From Cyclobacteriaceae bacterium (GTDB taxonomy: Bacteria; Bacteroidota; Bacteroidia; Cytophagales; Cyclobacteriaceae), in the NCBI GenBank assembly GCA_016787725.1, contig JAEUTZ010000017.1:183723-247722 (forward strand): a DNA stretch of 64,000 nucleotides, given 5' to 3'. Made by a program: the position numbers and the translations under genes. The notes under the pieces are model-generated. The model was not told the DNA's origin, searched no databases, and saw nothing but the letters and a program-made list of their open reading frames with translations. Each line of letters opens with the position of its first letter. The first letter of the stretch is position 1. Shown here one piece after another: positions 24,924 through 34,910 of this stretch.

Positions 24924-26363
24924 TTATGGACTCAATAAGGACCGGATCAAACCAATAAGTCCTTCAGGGAAAGTTCCTACCCATAGCAAAGCCACTGTAA
25001 GTACCGCCACGGAAAATCCACTGATTAGGTAAATGGAGGGTCGTAATGTTGACGGGTTCGCATCGGTAGCCCCTTGCTTTTCGCACATGATCGCAATGAT
25101 CCGGATGTAATAAAACAAACCAATGGCACTGTTCAGCACCAACATGATCACCAGCAACCAGGTATTGCCTTTAACGCCAGCGGCCACAATATAGAATTTG
25201 CCAACAAATCCAGCCGTCAGCGGGATCCCGGCCAACGAGAGCAGCATCGCGCTGAAGCTGGTTGCGGTCCAGGGTCGTTTCCAGAATAACCCTTTGAAGT
25301 CATCGAGCCATTCAGCATCCCGGTCCTTGTCTGATAGATAAGTAAGTATTCCGAACGACCCCACCGTGGTTATAAAATAGGCAACCAGGTAAAATGAAAC
25401 TGCCTCCTTGCCCAGCGAGCCACCGGCTATAAAGGCTACCAGGATATAACCCAGGTGCGAAATTGAAGAATACGCCAACAGGCGTTTCACATTGTGCTGA
25501 CGAAGCGCCAGAAAATTGCCCACCAACATGCTGGCGATTACCAACACCGTGAAGATTACTACCAAGCTATTGTATTGATACCCGTTCACCTGGCTATAAA
25601 AACGAACGAGCAACGCCACTACCCCACCCTTGGAAACCGTGGCAATGAATGACGTTACCGGCAAAGGCGCCCCTTCATACACATCGGCTGTCCACATGTG
25701 AAAGGGAACGATTCCTAATTTGAAACCGATGCCCACCACCACAAACCCAAATCCGGCCATCATGATAATCGGTAATTCTGGAAGGGAAGAAAGATATGCC
25801 CCAATGGCTCCAAACTCCATTGAGCCTGAGGTGTAATAGATCAAGGCCATACCGAAGAGCATGAACGCTGATGAGAACGCGGCAATGATCAGGTACTTTA
25901 TTCCGCCCTCATCTGACCGCTCGCGTTTACGCAGATAGGCGATCATAGAGTACAGCGAAACACTTAGAATTTCCAGGCCGAGGAAGAGCGAGATAAAATG
26001 CTTGCTGATCGCCAGGGTGCCCGCTCCCAGTGTGGCCAGAATCAGTAAAATGTAATATTCTTCTTTACGTTCTTCCCGCTGCTCGAAGTACGCATAGGAA
26101 AGCATCGTTACTGCGAGGGCTGTTACCAGAATCAATCCCAGGTTGAATTTGCCAAATCCGTCAAAAATGAAAAGCGGTTCCACGGTCCATGTTGCCGGAC
26201 CTTCCGCCACCGCAAGGAAAATAATGTCGGCCAGGAGAGAAAGTGTGGTGATACCATAAATCACTTTGTGGTTCCGCTTCACCGCAATAGAAAATAAGAT
26301 CAGAATAGCCGCACTTGTGAGAATAAACAGCGGCACGATGCTCAGTAAATCCTGCTTACTCAT
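24924..26363 (-). CDS. nuoN: NADH-quinone oxidoreductase subunit N
   Basis: 479-aa membrane-arm subunit of complex I, one of three Mrp-antiporter-like proton channels. About 13 to 14 helices are visible, with the key helix MMAGFGFVVVGIGFKLGIVP containing the conserved Lys and the following FHMWTADVYEGAPLPVT. ATG 26363 is preferred; a 12-residue longer ORF would reach back into nuoM. The start overlaps the nuoM stop by 8 bp (ATGAGTAA), so translation is coupled. It is the last nuo gene. Confidence 0.95.
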   Translation of the reverse strand: MSKQDLLSIVPLFILTSAAILILFSIAVKRNHKVIYGITTLSLLADIIFLAVAEGPATWTVEPLFIFDGFGKFNLGLILVTALAVTMLSYAYFEQREERKEEYYILLILATLGAGTLAISKHFISLFLGLEILSVSLYSMIAYLRKRERSDEGGIKYLIIAAFSSAFMLFGMALIYYTSGSMEFGAIGAYLSSLPELPIIMMAGFGFVVVGIGFKLGIVPFHMWTADVYEGAPLPVTSFIATVSKGGVVALLVRFYSQVNGYQYNSLVVIFTVLVIASMLVGNFLALRQHNVKRLLAYSSISHLGYILVAFIAGGSLGKEAVSFYLVAYFITTVGSFGILTYLSDKDRDAEWLDDFKGLFWKRPWTATSFSAMLLSLAGIPLTAGFVGKFYIVAAGVKGNTWLLVIMLVLNSAIGLFYYIRIIAIMCEKQGATDANPSTLRPSIYLISGFSVAVLTVALLWVGTFPEGLIGLIRSLLSP

Positions 26364-27891
26364 ACCGTCCTCCTTTCCCCTGGATTGAGACGATTTCAAT
26401 TTGCATCGACTTATCCTTTGTCCTGGCCGTGTCCGGCACTTCGAGGATAGTTTTCACAGGTTGTTTTGAGGTGTTTAATATGGGTTGTGGAAACAATCCA
26501 AGCCAGATAATGGATACAACCAATGCCATCATGATGAATCGTTCTCGGATTGAAAGATCAACCAGCATTGTGGCAGATGCTTGCGTGCCGTAGAATACTT
26601 TCTGTAGAATCCTGAGCGAGTAAATAGTAGCGGCTACTAATCCAAGGGTGGCAATAATGGTAAACTTGTGGGTGGCCTGCCACGCTCCTACCAGGGTTAG
26701 AAACTCAGCAACAAAATTCCCCAGACCGGGCAATCCCAACGAAGCCATCGCAAACACCAATCCGCAGGCGCCCAGGAATGGCATGCTCTTCCAAAATCCG
26801 CCCATGCGGGTGATGTCGCGTGTGTGGATGCGCTCGTAAATGAAGCCAGCAAGAATAAACAATGCCCCTGTGCTGATGCCATGTGTAATCATTTGCATCA
26901 CCACGCCCTGGGCTGCTAACTCATTAAAGGAAAACACACCGAGCATGATGAAGCCCATGTGGCTCACACTCGTGTAGGCCACCAGTCGTTTTAAATCGGT
27001 TTGTGAAAAGGCGAGGATGGCCCCATAGATAATTCCAAATACCCCGATGGCCATGGCCCAAGGAGCAATAACCATTGCCTGATCTCTGAATAAGGGGACA
27101 ATAAATCGAAGCAATCCATAGGCTCCGGTCTTTAACAGTAAGCCGGCCAGGATAAGACTTCCGGCCGTTGGCGCCTGCGAGTGTGCATCGGGTAGCCAGG
27201 TATGGAACGGAACGACCGGTAACTTCACAGCGAACGCTGCAAGAAATCCAAGCATGAGCCACATGGCCACACCGGGAGCGATGTTGGCTTCCAATAAATG
27301 AAAATAATCAAACGTGTAATTCCCGGTTTGATTTCCGTTCACAAAGTACAACCCCAGAATGGCAACGAGCATGAGCAAGCCGCTGGCTTGTGTGAATATG
27401 AAAAACTTGAATGCCGCATACCGGCTGTTTTCATGACCCCAGATGATGATCAGAAAGAACATCGGGATGAGCATCACTTCCCAGAAGAAGAAGAAGAGAA
27501 ACAAATCCATGGCGAGGAATACACCTGTGATGCCGGCCAGCACCCACAATAAGCAGAAATGATAAAGGCCCACGCGGTTTTGAATTTCTTTCCAGGAGAT
27601 GAGGACAGCGATGGCACCCAGGAAGAACGTTAGCAAGAGCATTAACAGGCTCAGTCCGTCCACGGCCAGGTGAACGCTAATGCCGAATTGCGGAATCCAT
27701 GGAATGGAATAATCGAGCAACCACAAGGAGGATACCCCGGGTTGCTGCCACCAGACCACAAGCGCACCCAGAAGATTTACCGTAACCGTTAGCAACGAGA
27801 TCCAACGCGTTAGCACCAGACTCTTCTGCGAAGCAATCCAGGCGAGGATACCGCCACCCATCAGGGATACTATGAAACCTGGCAGGATCAT
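26356..27891 (-). CDS. nuoM: NADH-quinone oxidoreductase subunit M
   Basis: 511-aa antiporter-like proton-pumping subunit. Recognised from FLAAFAVKLPVVPFHTWLPD followed by AHSQAPTAGSLILAGLLLK, and by about 14 helices. ATG 27891 overlaps the nuoL stop by 4 bp (ATGA); a longer ORF reading from 28029 is inside nuoL and rejected. Membrane-embedded charged residues typical for NuoM are present: Glu in the early helix (FFFWEVMLIPMFF) and Lys in AVKLP. Ends overlapping nuoN. Confidence 0.96.
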   Translation of the reverse strand: MILPGFIVSLMGGGILAWIASQKSLVLTRWISLLTVTVNLLGALVVWWQQPGVSSLWLLDYSIPWIPQFGISVHLAVDGLSLLMLLLTFFLGAIAVLISWKEIQNRVGLYHFCLLWVLAGITGVFLAMDLFLFFFFWEVMLIPMFFLIIIWGHENSRYAAFKFFIFTQASGLLMLVAILGLYFVNGNQTGNYTFDYFHLLEANIAPGVAMWLMLGFLAAFAVKLPVVPFHTWLPDAHSQAPTAGSLILAGLLLKTGAYGLLRFIVPLFRDQAMVIAPWAMAIGVFGIIYGAILAFSQTDLKRLVAYTSVSHMGFIMLGVFSFNELAAQGVVMQMITHGISTGALFILAGFIYERIHTRDITRMGGFWKSMPFLGACGLVFAMASLGLPGLGNFVAEFLTLVGAWQATHKFTIIATLGLVAATIYSLRILQKVFYGTQASATMLVDLSIRERFIMMALVVSIIWLGLFPQPILNTSKQPVKTILEVPDTARTKDKSMQIEIVSIQGKGGRYE

Positions 27892-29771
27892 ATCAGTATG
27901 CCCAGGGTTAGGATAAGGATTGCGCCAACAACAATCCCAATTAAATACCAGCGCAAGATTCCACTTTGCGTAAACGCAAACAAGCGGTGAATAAACCCGG
28001 CCACGGTCACCAAGGCGTTGAACGGCCAATCCACGAGGTCATTTTTGTTGACGTTGGATAGATAGACAAACGGTTTCACAAAGGTCCAATCGTATAAACT
28101 ATCGAACCGCCAGCCCTTTAACAAAAAGTTATGTACCTGGGGGATGGCATTTTTGATTTGAATGTGCAGCGAAGGTCGCACCCCATAGAAATAATACGCA
28201 AGCCCTGCGCCACCAATAGAAAGCCCTGCTGCCAGCAACTGGATCATCCACTCGGTACTTTCAATGCCAGGCCGGATGATTGTGATGGGTAACAATGGAC
28301 TCAGGAAGTCGGTAAACCATTGAAGATGGCCCAATGAATGGGGCACTTCAATAAAACCGGCACCTGTTGAAAGTACGGCCAGGACAATCAGCGGAATATT
28401 AATTAAGGATCCCGGAACATGGGACACCTGTGTTTTCTCTTCTCCAAAGAATGTGAGGAACACCATTCGGAACGTATAGATGGCTGTGATGAAGGCACCC
28501 ACCAACGCAGCCAGAAAGAACCAGGTGTTTCCTTTTTCTCCGGCCCAGGCCAGCCAGAGAATCTGATCTTTGCTGTAGAATCCGGCAGTGATCAACGGTA
28601 ACGCTGCAAGCGAAGCTGCACCGATGAGGAATGTCCAATAAATTACAGGCAGTTTTTTTCGGAGGCCGCCCATCTTAAACATGTCGTGTTCGTGATGCAA
28701 GGCCATGATCACCGCACCCGCAGCGAGGAAGAGGAGCGCTTTGAAAAATGCGTGGATCATAAAATGAAAGATGGCCGAAGACCACGCGCCTATCCCAAGC
28801 GCCAGGAACATGTAGCCAATTTGACTGATGGTGGAATAGGCCAGCACCCGTTTAAGATCATACTGCGTGAGCGCGCTGAACCCGGCCATCAACAAGGTGA
28901 CAGCGCCCAGGACACCAACAACAAATTGTGCTGTGGGTGCTAATTCAAAAACAACATGCGTGCGCGCAATCAGGTAAACCCCGGCTGTTACCATAGTAGC
29001 GGCATGGATGAGGGCGCTTACCGGGGAAGGACCGGCCATCGCATCAGGTAGCCAGCTTTGTAAAGGAAGTTGTGCTGACTTACCCACAGCCCCACCCAAT
29101 AACAACAAGGCAATCAGGGTTACTTCATAGGAGCCCACAGTCCAAACCGAGGTCGCCTGGCCCTGGATGTCCACGAGGTTTACGGTACCCATTGTTTTGA
29201 AAATCATGAACAGCCCAATGGCCATGGCCGTATCGCCTACGCGCGTGATGATAAATGCTTTGCGGGCCGCAGATCCATTCTTTTCTTCCTGGTACCAGAA
29301 ACCAATCAGCAAGTAGCTGCACAGCCCCACGCCTTCCCAGCCAAAATAGAGCAGCAATAAATTATCGGCCAACACGAGGATGAGCATGGAGCCCACAAAT
29401 AGATTGAGGAAGGCAAAGAAGCGGGCGTAGCCTTCATCCTCCGCCATGAACTCTGCGGAATAGACATGGATGAGGAAGCCAACGAATGTGATTACAAAAA
29501 TGAAAACCAGTGAAAGTGAATCGAGGTGAAAGCCAAAGGCTGGAGAGAACCCGGCCACGTCAATCCATTGCCATAAAACCTGTTTAATGACAGAACCGGA
29601 TTCTGATGTGATGAACTCCATCCCGATCAATAACGTGATGAATGCCGACACTCCCACACTGCCAGAACCAATCAACGGCACATACTTCTTTGGCAATTTG
29701 GAACCGGCCACGATCAGAATGAGTGATCCGGCAAACGGCAAAGCAGGTATTAACCAAAGCAGATTGCTCAT
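27888..29771 (-). CDS. nuoL: NADH-quinone oxidoreductase subunit L
   Basis: 627-aa distal proton-pumping subunit of complex I. The core antiporter domain is clear (LLYFGWEGVGLCSYLLIGFW, GAVGKSAQLPLQSWLPDAM, GPSPVSALIHAATMVTAGVY). The long C-terminal part includes TFRMVFLTFFG and the region that forms the lateral helix in the family. Start ATG 29771 lies one base after the nuoK stop. The length is typical for Bacteroidota. Confidence 0.97.
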   Translation of the reverse strand: MSNLLWLIPALPFAGSLILIVAGSKLPKKYVPLIGSGSVGVSAFITLLIGMEFITSESGSVIKQVLWQWIDVAGFSPAFGFHLDSLSLVFIFVITFVGFLIHVYSAEFMAEDEGYARFFAFLNLFVGSMLILVLADNLLLLYFGWEGVGLCSYLLIGFWYQEEKNGSAARKAFIITRVGDTAMAIGLFMIFKTMGTVNLVDIQGQATSVWTVGSYEVTLIALLLLGGAVGKSAQLPLQSWLPDAMAGPSPVSALIHAATMVTAGVYLIARTHVVFELAPTAQFVVGVLGAVTLLMAGFSALTQYDLKRVLAYSTISQIGYMFLALGIGAWSSAIFHFMIHAFFKALLFLAAGAVIMALHHEHDMFKMGGLRKKLPVIYWTFLIGAASLAALPLITAGFYSKDQILWLAWAGEKGNTWFFLAALVGAFITAIYTFRMVFLTFFGEEKTQVSHVPGSLINIPLIVLAVLSTGAGFIEVPHSLGHLQWFTDFLSPLLPITIIRPGIESTEWMIQLLAAGLSIGGAGLAYYFYGVRPSLHIQIKNAIPQVHNFLLKGWRFDSLYDWTFVKPFVYLSNVNKNDLVDWPFNALVTVAGFIHRLFAFTQSGILRWYLIGIVVGAILILTLGILI

Positions 29772-29772
29772 A

Positions 29773-30081
29773 CTATCCTTTCATTTTACTGGCCTCATCA
29801 CTGTTCACTGTTTTTAGCTGATGATAAATCTGCAAGATCAGCGCCAGTCCCACAGAAACTTCAGCAGCGGCCATCGTCAGAATAAATAGAAACATCACCT
29901 GTCCATCCGCCTGACTCCATCGCGAACCGGCTACGATAAATGCGAGACCGGCCGCATTGAGCATGATCTCCACTGAAATCAGCATAAAAACAATATTGCG
30001 TCTGATCAGTAAACTGATAAGCCCCAGCATAAAGAGCACGGTGGCCAGCACTAATCCATATTCAGCAGGTATTGTTGTCAT
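29773..30081 (-). CDS. nuoK: NADH-quinone oxidoreductase subunit K
   Basis: 102-aa three-helix membrane subunit: [40 protein letters not shown] (with the conserved membrane Glu in VEIMLN), and [20 protein letters not shown] (second conserved Glu). These glutamates are part of the proton path. It overlaps the nuoJ stop by 4 bp and is followed one base later by nuoL. Confidence 0.96.
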   Translation of the reverse strand: MTTIPAEYGLVLATVLFMLGLISLLIRRNIVFMLISVEIMLNAAGLAFIVAGSRWSQADGQVMFLFILTMAAAEVSVGLALILQIYHQLKTVNSDEASKMKG

Positions 30082-30605
30082 TCTTCCTGTTTTTCGAGGA
30101 AACGGTGTGTTACCTTTTTCTTTTGACGACCCAGATGGTACGCCCCCACAATGCCGGCCATTAACAAGATCCCACTCAGCTCCACACCAATCACATAGTG
30201 TCCATACAACGACATGCCCACCGCCTTGGCACCGATCACCTCCCCCGTCAGATGTACCGATGTCTCCGTGGATAGCATGTAAAGAAGTTCAGCCGCCAGC
30301 ACGAGGGTTAAGATAACCGGGCCGATTACGATTCGGGCATTCAACCATTTCTTTTCCTGGGCCACTGATTCTTGCCGGAGGTTCAGCATCATGATTACAA
30401 AAATCATGAGCACCACGATGGCGCCTGCATAGATGATTACCTCCAGGGCTGCGATGAATGGAGCCCCCAACACGTAGAACGCCATGGCCACCGCTAAGAA
30501 GGATACGACCAGGTACAACAAGGCATGCACCAGGTTATGCTGTGTAATCACCAACACCGTGGCGATCACGGCAACGGCAGCCGCTATGTAAAATATAATG
30601 AGCAT
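30078..30605 (-). CDS. nuoJ: NADH-quinone oxidoreductase subunit J
   Basis: 175-aa membrane subunit with five helices. Marker segment: [20 protein letters not shown] followed by [10 protein letters not shown], the family signature around the pi-bulge helix. The C-terminal tail is basic ([17 protein letters not shown]). Start ATG shares one base with the nuoI stop (TGATG). Confidence 0.95.
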   Translation of the reverse strand: MLIIFYIAAAVAVIATVLVITQHNLVHALLYLVVSFLAVAMAFYVLGAPFIAALEVIIYAGAIVVLMIFVIMMLNLRQESVAQEKKWLNARIVIGPVILTLVLAAELLYMLSTETSVHLTGEVIGAKAVGMSLYGHYVIGVELSGILLMAGIVGAYHLGRQKKKVTHRFLEKQEE

Positions 30606-31120
30606 CAGGGTATCAAACTTTTAATATCCACCGGTGGCGCTTCATTCTGTGCTTGACCTTTTCCCTTTCCACCGATGGCCAGGCCTGCCACTTTATAGTA
30701 ATTATATCCCGGGTATTTGCCGGGACCATCAATCAGCAACTCCTTTTTTTCATATACTAAATTTTGCCGGTTGTATTCGCCCATTTCAAAATCCGGTATC
30801 AGTTGGATGGCATAGGTGGGACAAGCTTCTTCACAGTATCCGCAGAATATGCAGCGCGAAAAATTGATTCTGAAAAATTCCGGGTACCGTCTGCCCGTCT
30901 CATCTTCGGTGGCCTGAAGCGAGATGCAGTCTACCGGGCACGCTGCAGCGCACAAGTAACAGCCCACGCACCGCTCACCCATGTCGGGATCGCGGGTTAA
31001 AACAATTCTGCCCCGCCACCGCGTGGTAAGCTTGTTTTTTTGTTCCGGATACTGCACCGTTTCACGTTTATGAAACATGTGCAGGAAAACGAGCCACAAA
31101 CTTCGAACAATGCTTATCAT
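30605..31120 (-). CDS. nuoI: NADH-quinone oxidoreductase subunit I
   Basis: 171-aa ferredoxin-type subunit carrying the two [4Fe-4S] clusters N6a and N6b. Both ligand sets are visible: [15 protein letters not shown] and [15 protein letters not shown]. It links NuoB (N2) to the NuoG side. The N-terminus starts with an amphipathic helix that contacts the membrane arm. It follows nuoH by 36 bp and overlaps nuoJ by one base. Confidence 0.97.
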   Translation of the reverse strand: MISIVRSLWLVFLHMFHKRETVQYPEQKNKLTTRWRGRIVLTRDPDMGERCVGCYLCAAACPVDCISLQATEDETGRRYPEFFRINFSRCIFCGYCEEACPTYAIQLIPDFEMGEYNRQNLVYEKKELLIDGPGKYPGYNYYKVAGLAIGGKGKGQAQNEAPPVDIKSLIP

Positions 31121-31156
31121 ACGCTCTTTATTAATGTACTTTGTTTACATCCGTAA

Positions 31157-32122
31157 TCATATCCCTTTGTTCAATAATACAATACCAGCCGTTACCATTA
31201 AATTGAGCAGGGTAAGCGGCAATAAAATTTTCCATCCATATTCCATCAACTGATCATACCGCGGGCGGGGCAATGACGCACGCAACAAGATGAAGAAACA
31301 GATGAACGCAAACGTCTTCAGTATAAACCAAACCAATGGCGGCATAAAGTCCGGCCCCAGCCACCCCCCAAAGTAAAGGGCAACCGTAACAGAAGAAATA
31401 AGAATGATGCCCAGGTATTCCCCCACGAAAAAGATTCCAAACTTCATTCCGGAATATTCTGAGTGGAAGCCGGCAATCAATTCACTTTCCGCTTCCGGAA
31501 TATCGAAGGGCAATCGATGGGTTTCTGCGATCCCGGCAATGAAGAAGATGACAAACCCAAGGAACTGAGGGATTACAAACCACATGTCCTTTTGTGCTTC
31601 GACTATGGTATGCATACTGAACGATCCTGCGAGCAACACTACGCCCATCATGGCAAGTCCCATGAACACTTCGTAGGAAATCATTTGGGCGGCTCCTCGC
31701 ATGGAGCCCAGCAAGGAGTATTTATTATTGGAGGCCCAGCCCCCCAAAATAATGCTGTAGGCTCCGAGCGATGAATTGGCAAGGAAGAATAACAGGCCGA
31801 TGTTCAAATCAGAAACAATCACTCCGGGCGCAAAGGGCACGACAATGAAACTCATCAGCACCGTTATCACCACGATGCCGGGTGCGATGGTAAAGACAAA
31901 TCTATCGGCAAAGGGTGGTGTCCAGTCCTCCTTGAAAAACAGTTTGAGTGTATCAGCCAACACTACCAGCAACCCGAAGGGGCCCGCCCGATTAGGACCA
32001 TACCGATCCTGCCAGAGTGCGAGCATTCTCCGCTCTAACCAGATCAGTCCGGGCGCCACCAGCAGTAAGCCTCCCAGCACTCCGCCTATAATCAACAGTT
32101 GATCGATGGTGGCGTCATCCAT
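31157..32122 (-). CDS. nuoH: NADH-quinone oxidoreductase subunit H
   Basis: 321-aa membrane subunit that forms the quinone cavity with NuoB and NuoD. Signature [20 protein letters not shown] with its acidic residues, preceded by eight or so helices; [16 protein letters not shown] is the conserved first loop. It starts 3 bp after the nuoG stop. Confidence 0.97.
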   Translation of the reverse strand: MDDATIDQLLIIGGVLGGLLLVAPGLIWLERRMLALWQDRYGPNRAGPFGLLVVLADTLKLFFKEDWTPPFADRFVFTIAPGIVVITVLMSFIVVPFAPGVIVSDLNIGLLFFLANSSLGAYSIILGGWASNNKYSLLGSMRGAAQMISYEVFMGLAMMGVVLLAGSFSMHTIVEAQKDMWFVIPQFLGFVIFFIAGIAETHRLPFDIPEAESELIAGFHSEYSGMKFGIFFVGEYLGIILISSVTVALYFGGWLGPDFMPPLVWFILKTFAFICFFILLRASLPRPRYDQLMEYGWKILLPLTLLNLMVTAGIVLLNKGI

Positions 32123-32125
32123 AGG

Positions 32126-34810
32126 TTATCGTTTTACTAGCCCCCATGCGGGTAATTCAACAAATGACAACGTTGGTAGTCCGGCTGGTAACCCCGCTAC
32201 TCCCATTGATAGTGAAGCGCTCACCTTCACGGGCAACCTGAGTTGGTCACCTCCCACTGCTACTTCTATCGCATCGCCTTCCTTAAGTCCTAACTTTGCC
32301 GCATCTTCTGCATTCAGCATTAAATAAGGCAACGGCACGCGCTTCGCTACGGAAGCCGATTTCGCGCTTAATTCCTCAGAGCCATAGATGTGGTGCAGGG
32401 GCACGATCCAAAGTTTAGAGTCCACCGCAATGAACTTCTCCGGTACTTCATTAAAGTAGTGTGATTGCGTGGCACTCGCTTCGAACAAACGAATTCCAGG
32501 ATCGCCACCGCGCAGGGCTGCTCCCACTTCTTCCTGATATTTATTAACCGACTGCACGGAATTCCACCCGGGTGACCAGAAGAAGGGTATCATCGATGAG
32601 GGTGGCATCGCCCGCGTGCCTTCCATCGTAAAGGACATTCCTGAATCCGGATCTTCCGGTGGTTTCGGTTCGCTTACCGTCACGTTGGCGAGCATGGCGG
32701 TTCGTCCGCTGTAGCGATGTGGTGCGCGGGGAACACGTTGCCCATCCTGCATGCGATAGTCAGACGTGAGCGAAACCCTTTCTATGCCTCTGAAAACTTC
32801 TTCCTCCTGCGCCAGTGCCTTCGTTATATGGTCAATATTTTTCCACGACTGCATGGGAGTAATTCCTGCTGTTGCCCCCAGGTTGGTCAGCCAGCGCCAG
32901 CTTTCTTTTACGTTCATTTTTTCGTACACCTGGAAGTACCGCTGCGCCCGGCCTTCATTGTTAACGATCGTTCCATCCGCTTCCGCAAAGGTGCCAGCCG
33001 GAATTAACCATTGAGCCTTAGCCGATGTAGCTTGTTGGGAATGATCGACTACTACTACCGTCTTGCACTTCGTTAAAAACTCATCGACAAGAGTTGTTTG
33101 GCTGTGCCGATAAAGGTCGTTTTCCAAAATGATTACAGTGTCAGTATTGCCCGACTTTACTTTTTGAAATGCTTCCTCTAGCGGATTACCGCCCATCAGC
33201 GCCAGACCAACCGAGTTGCTTTCGGGAAATGTTAAAACGATACCGGTATTCTTGTTCCGCTTTTGTAAAGCTGTGGCCACATTCGCGGCTGCTTTCAAAA
33301 CGGAGTCACTTTGACAGGAAGTGCCCGAGATAATTACCGGGCGTTCAGAAGCCAGCAGACTTTTCGCGATCAACTCGGACATCGCTCTTTCATCTTCATG
33401 GAGATTGCTAACCTGTGGTGCAGATGGATCAATTAAGTTAGCTACAGCAAAACCAAGTCTTGAAATGTCCTGCGGTGCGGCACGGAAAGTCTTTGTAGCC
33501 ATGCTGTCCAGTTTTGTTTCCGCCACCGTGGCCACAAACAAAGGCCCCTTTTTCTGCTGAATGATCTCCCGCGCTGCAGCATCATTCCATTCCGGAACTG
33601 CCAACGCATTTACCTCGTGCAGGGGTTGCTGTCGTACGGACTGTCGTATCGCCAGGGCGAGCATCGGGGAAGTGTTGGTGAGGTCTTCGCCCAAGATGAA
33701 AACCGCATCCGCTTTTTCAACTTCTTTCATGGACAATGCTCTTACGGGTCCCGTGTTCAGAATGGATACTGCCAACTCCATGAGTGCTTGTTCCTGCCGG
33801 GACACACCCTTATGAAAATTAGTCTCGCCAACCAATTTCTTCAGGGCGTAATTCGATTCCAGCGAAGCACGGGGTGACCCGATACCAATGACTTTCGAAT
33901 TCTTAAGCAGTTCTGAAATTTGCGTGATCGCCTTGTCTTCATCAACCGGCTGGCCTAACTGCGTTGTTTGGCGTACGCGCGCTGGAGCATTGACAAACTC
34001 GTATCCGAAGCGGCCGCGATCACAAATAAAGTATCCATTCACTTCGCCATGATATCGGTTGGCAATCATCCTCAAATCTCCATAGCGCTCACCAGCTATG
34101 ATGTTGCACCCCAAACTGCAGTGCTGGCAGATGGAAGGTGCCATCGTCAGATCCCACTTGCGCGTGTAATGTTGCTTCAATGTCTTATCCGTAAACACAC
34201 CGGTGGGACAAACTTCGGACAAGTTGCCGCTGAATTCACTTTCCAACGTACCCGGTTCACTTCTTCCAAAATACACATTGCTTTTCGAGGCGAACACATC
34301 CAGGTCTTCGCCTCCGGCATAGTCTTTATAGAACCTGACGCAGCGGTAGCATTGGATGCACCGGTTCATTTCGTGGTTGATGAAGGGACCGAGGTCCTGG
34401 TTGACGTGCGTCCGCTTTTTGAATTTGAATCTGCGGTAAGTATGGCCTGTCATCACGGTCATGTCCTGCAAGTGACAGGCCCCGCCTTCATCGCACACGG
34501 CACAATCATGCGGATGATTGGTCATCAGCCATTCGATGACACCTTCACGAAAATCCACAGCTGTTTTGTCTGCAATAGAAATTCTTTGATTGTTGGAAAC
34601 AGGTTCCATGCACGACATCACAAGTCGCCCCGATTTATCATCCGCATCGCGATACATCTTAATTGCGCACTGACGGCATGCGCCCACGGAGCCCAAAGCC
34701 GGGTGCCAGCAAAAGTAGGGCAGATCGAAACCGAGCGTGAGGCAAGTTTCGAGCAAGTTCTTGCCGGGTTTTACCTGGTATGGTGTATTATCGATGTAGA
34801 TCGTTACCAT
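32126..34810 (-). CDS. nuoG: NADH-quinone oxidoreductase subunit G
   Basis: 894-aa peripheral-arm subunit. [2Fe-2S] N1b ligands are in CWHPALGSVGACRQC plus SCMEP; the His-ligated N5 cluster is HPHDCAVCDEGGACH; N4 is CIQCYRC with CPTGVF later. The molybdopterin-oxidoreductase-like domain begins with CQHCSLGC and a fourth Cys in YFICDRG, the ligands of the extra N7-type cluster found in some bacteria. ATG 34810 is preferred over GTG 34819, which would add three residues. It is 100 bp from nuoF. Confidence 0.95.
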   Translation of the reverse strand: MVTIYIDNTPYQVKPGKNLLETCLTLGFDLPYFCWHPALGSVGACRQCAIKMYRDADDKSGRLVMSCMEPVSNNQRISIADKTAVDFREGVIEWLMTNHPHDCAVCDEGGACHLQDMTVMTGHTYRRFKFKKRTHVNQDLGPFINHEMNRCIQCYRCVRFYKDYAGGEDLDVFASKSNVYFGRSEPGTLESEFSGNLSEVCPTGVFTDKTLKQHYTRKWDLTMAPSICQHCSLGCNIIAGERYGDLRMIANRYHGEVNGYFICDRGRFGYEFVNAPARVRQTTQLGQPVDEDKAITQISELLKNSKVIGIGSPRASLESNYALKKLVGETNFHKGVSRQEQALMELAVSILNTGPVRALSMKEVEKADAVFILGEDLTNTSPMLALAIRQSVRQQPLHEVNALAVPEWNDAAAREIIQQKKGPLFVATVAETKLDSMATKTFRAAPQDISRLGFAVANLIDPSAPQVSNLHEDERAMSELIAKSLLASERPVIISGTSCQSDSVLKAAANVATALQKRNKNTGIVLTFPESNSVGLALMGGNPLEEAFQKVKSGNTDTVIILENDLYRHSQTTLVDEFLTKCKTVVVVDHSQQATSAKAQWLIPAGTFAEADGTIVNNEGRAQRYFQVYEKMNVKESWRWLTNLGATAGITPMQSWKNIDHITKALAQEEEVFRGIERVSLTSDYRMQDGQRVPRAPHRYSGRTAMLANVTVSEPKPPEDPDSGMSFTMEGTRAMPPSSMIPFFWSPGWNSVQSVNKYQEEVGAALRGGDPGIRLFEASATQSHYFNEVPEKFIAVDSKLWIVPLHHIYGSEELSAKSASVAKRVPLPYLMLNAEDAAKLGLKEGDAIEVAVGGDQLRLPVKVSASLSMGVAGLPAGLPTLSFVELPAWGLVKR

Positions 34811-34910
34811 ATGGAACACGTAGAGGTGTTTAATCTAAAGAAAACGGATTTGCGCTGTTTCCAATGATTACTTAAGATGTGATTTTCTGTGTTTATCATA
34901 ACCACCAGTG

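Noticed and set aside
27891-28029. Longer N-terminus for NuoM
   Set aside because: The extension lies inside nuoL and lacks family similarity; ATG 27891 overlaps the nuoL stop by 4 bp as expected.
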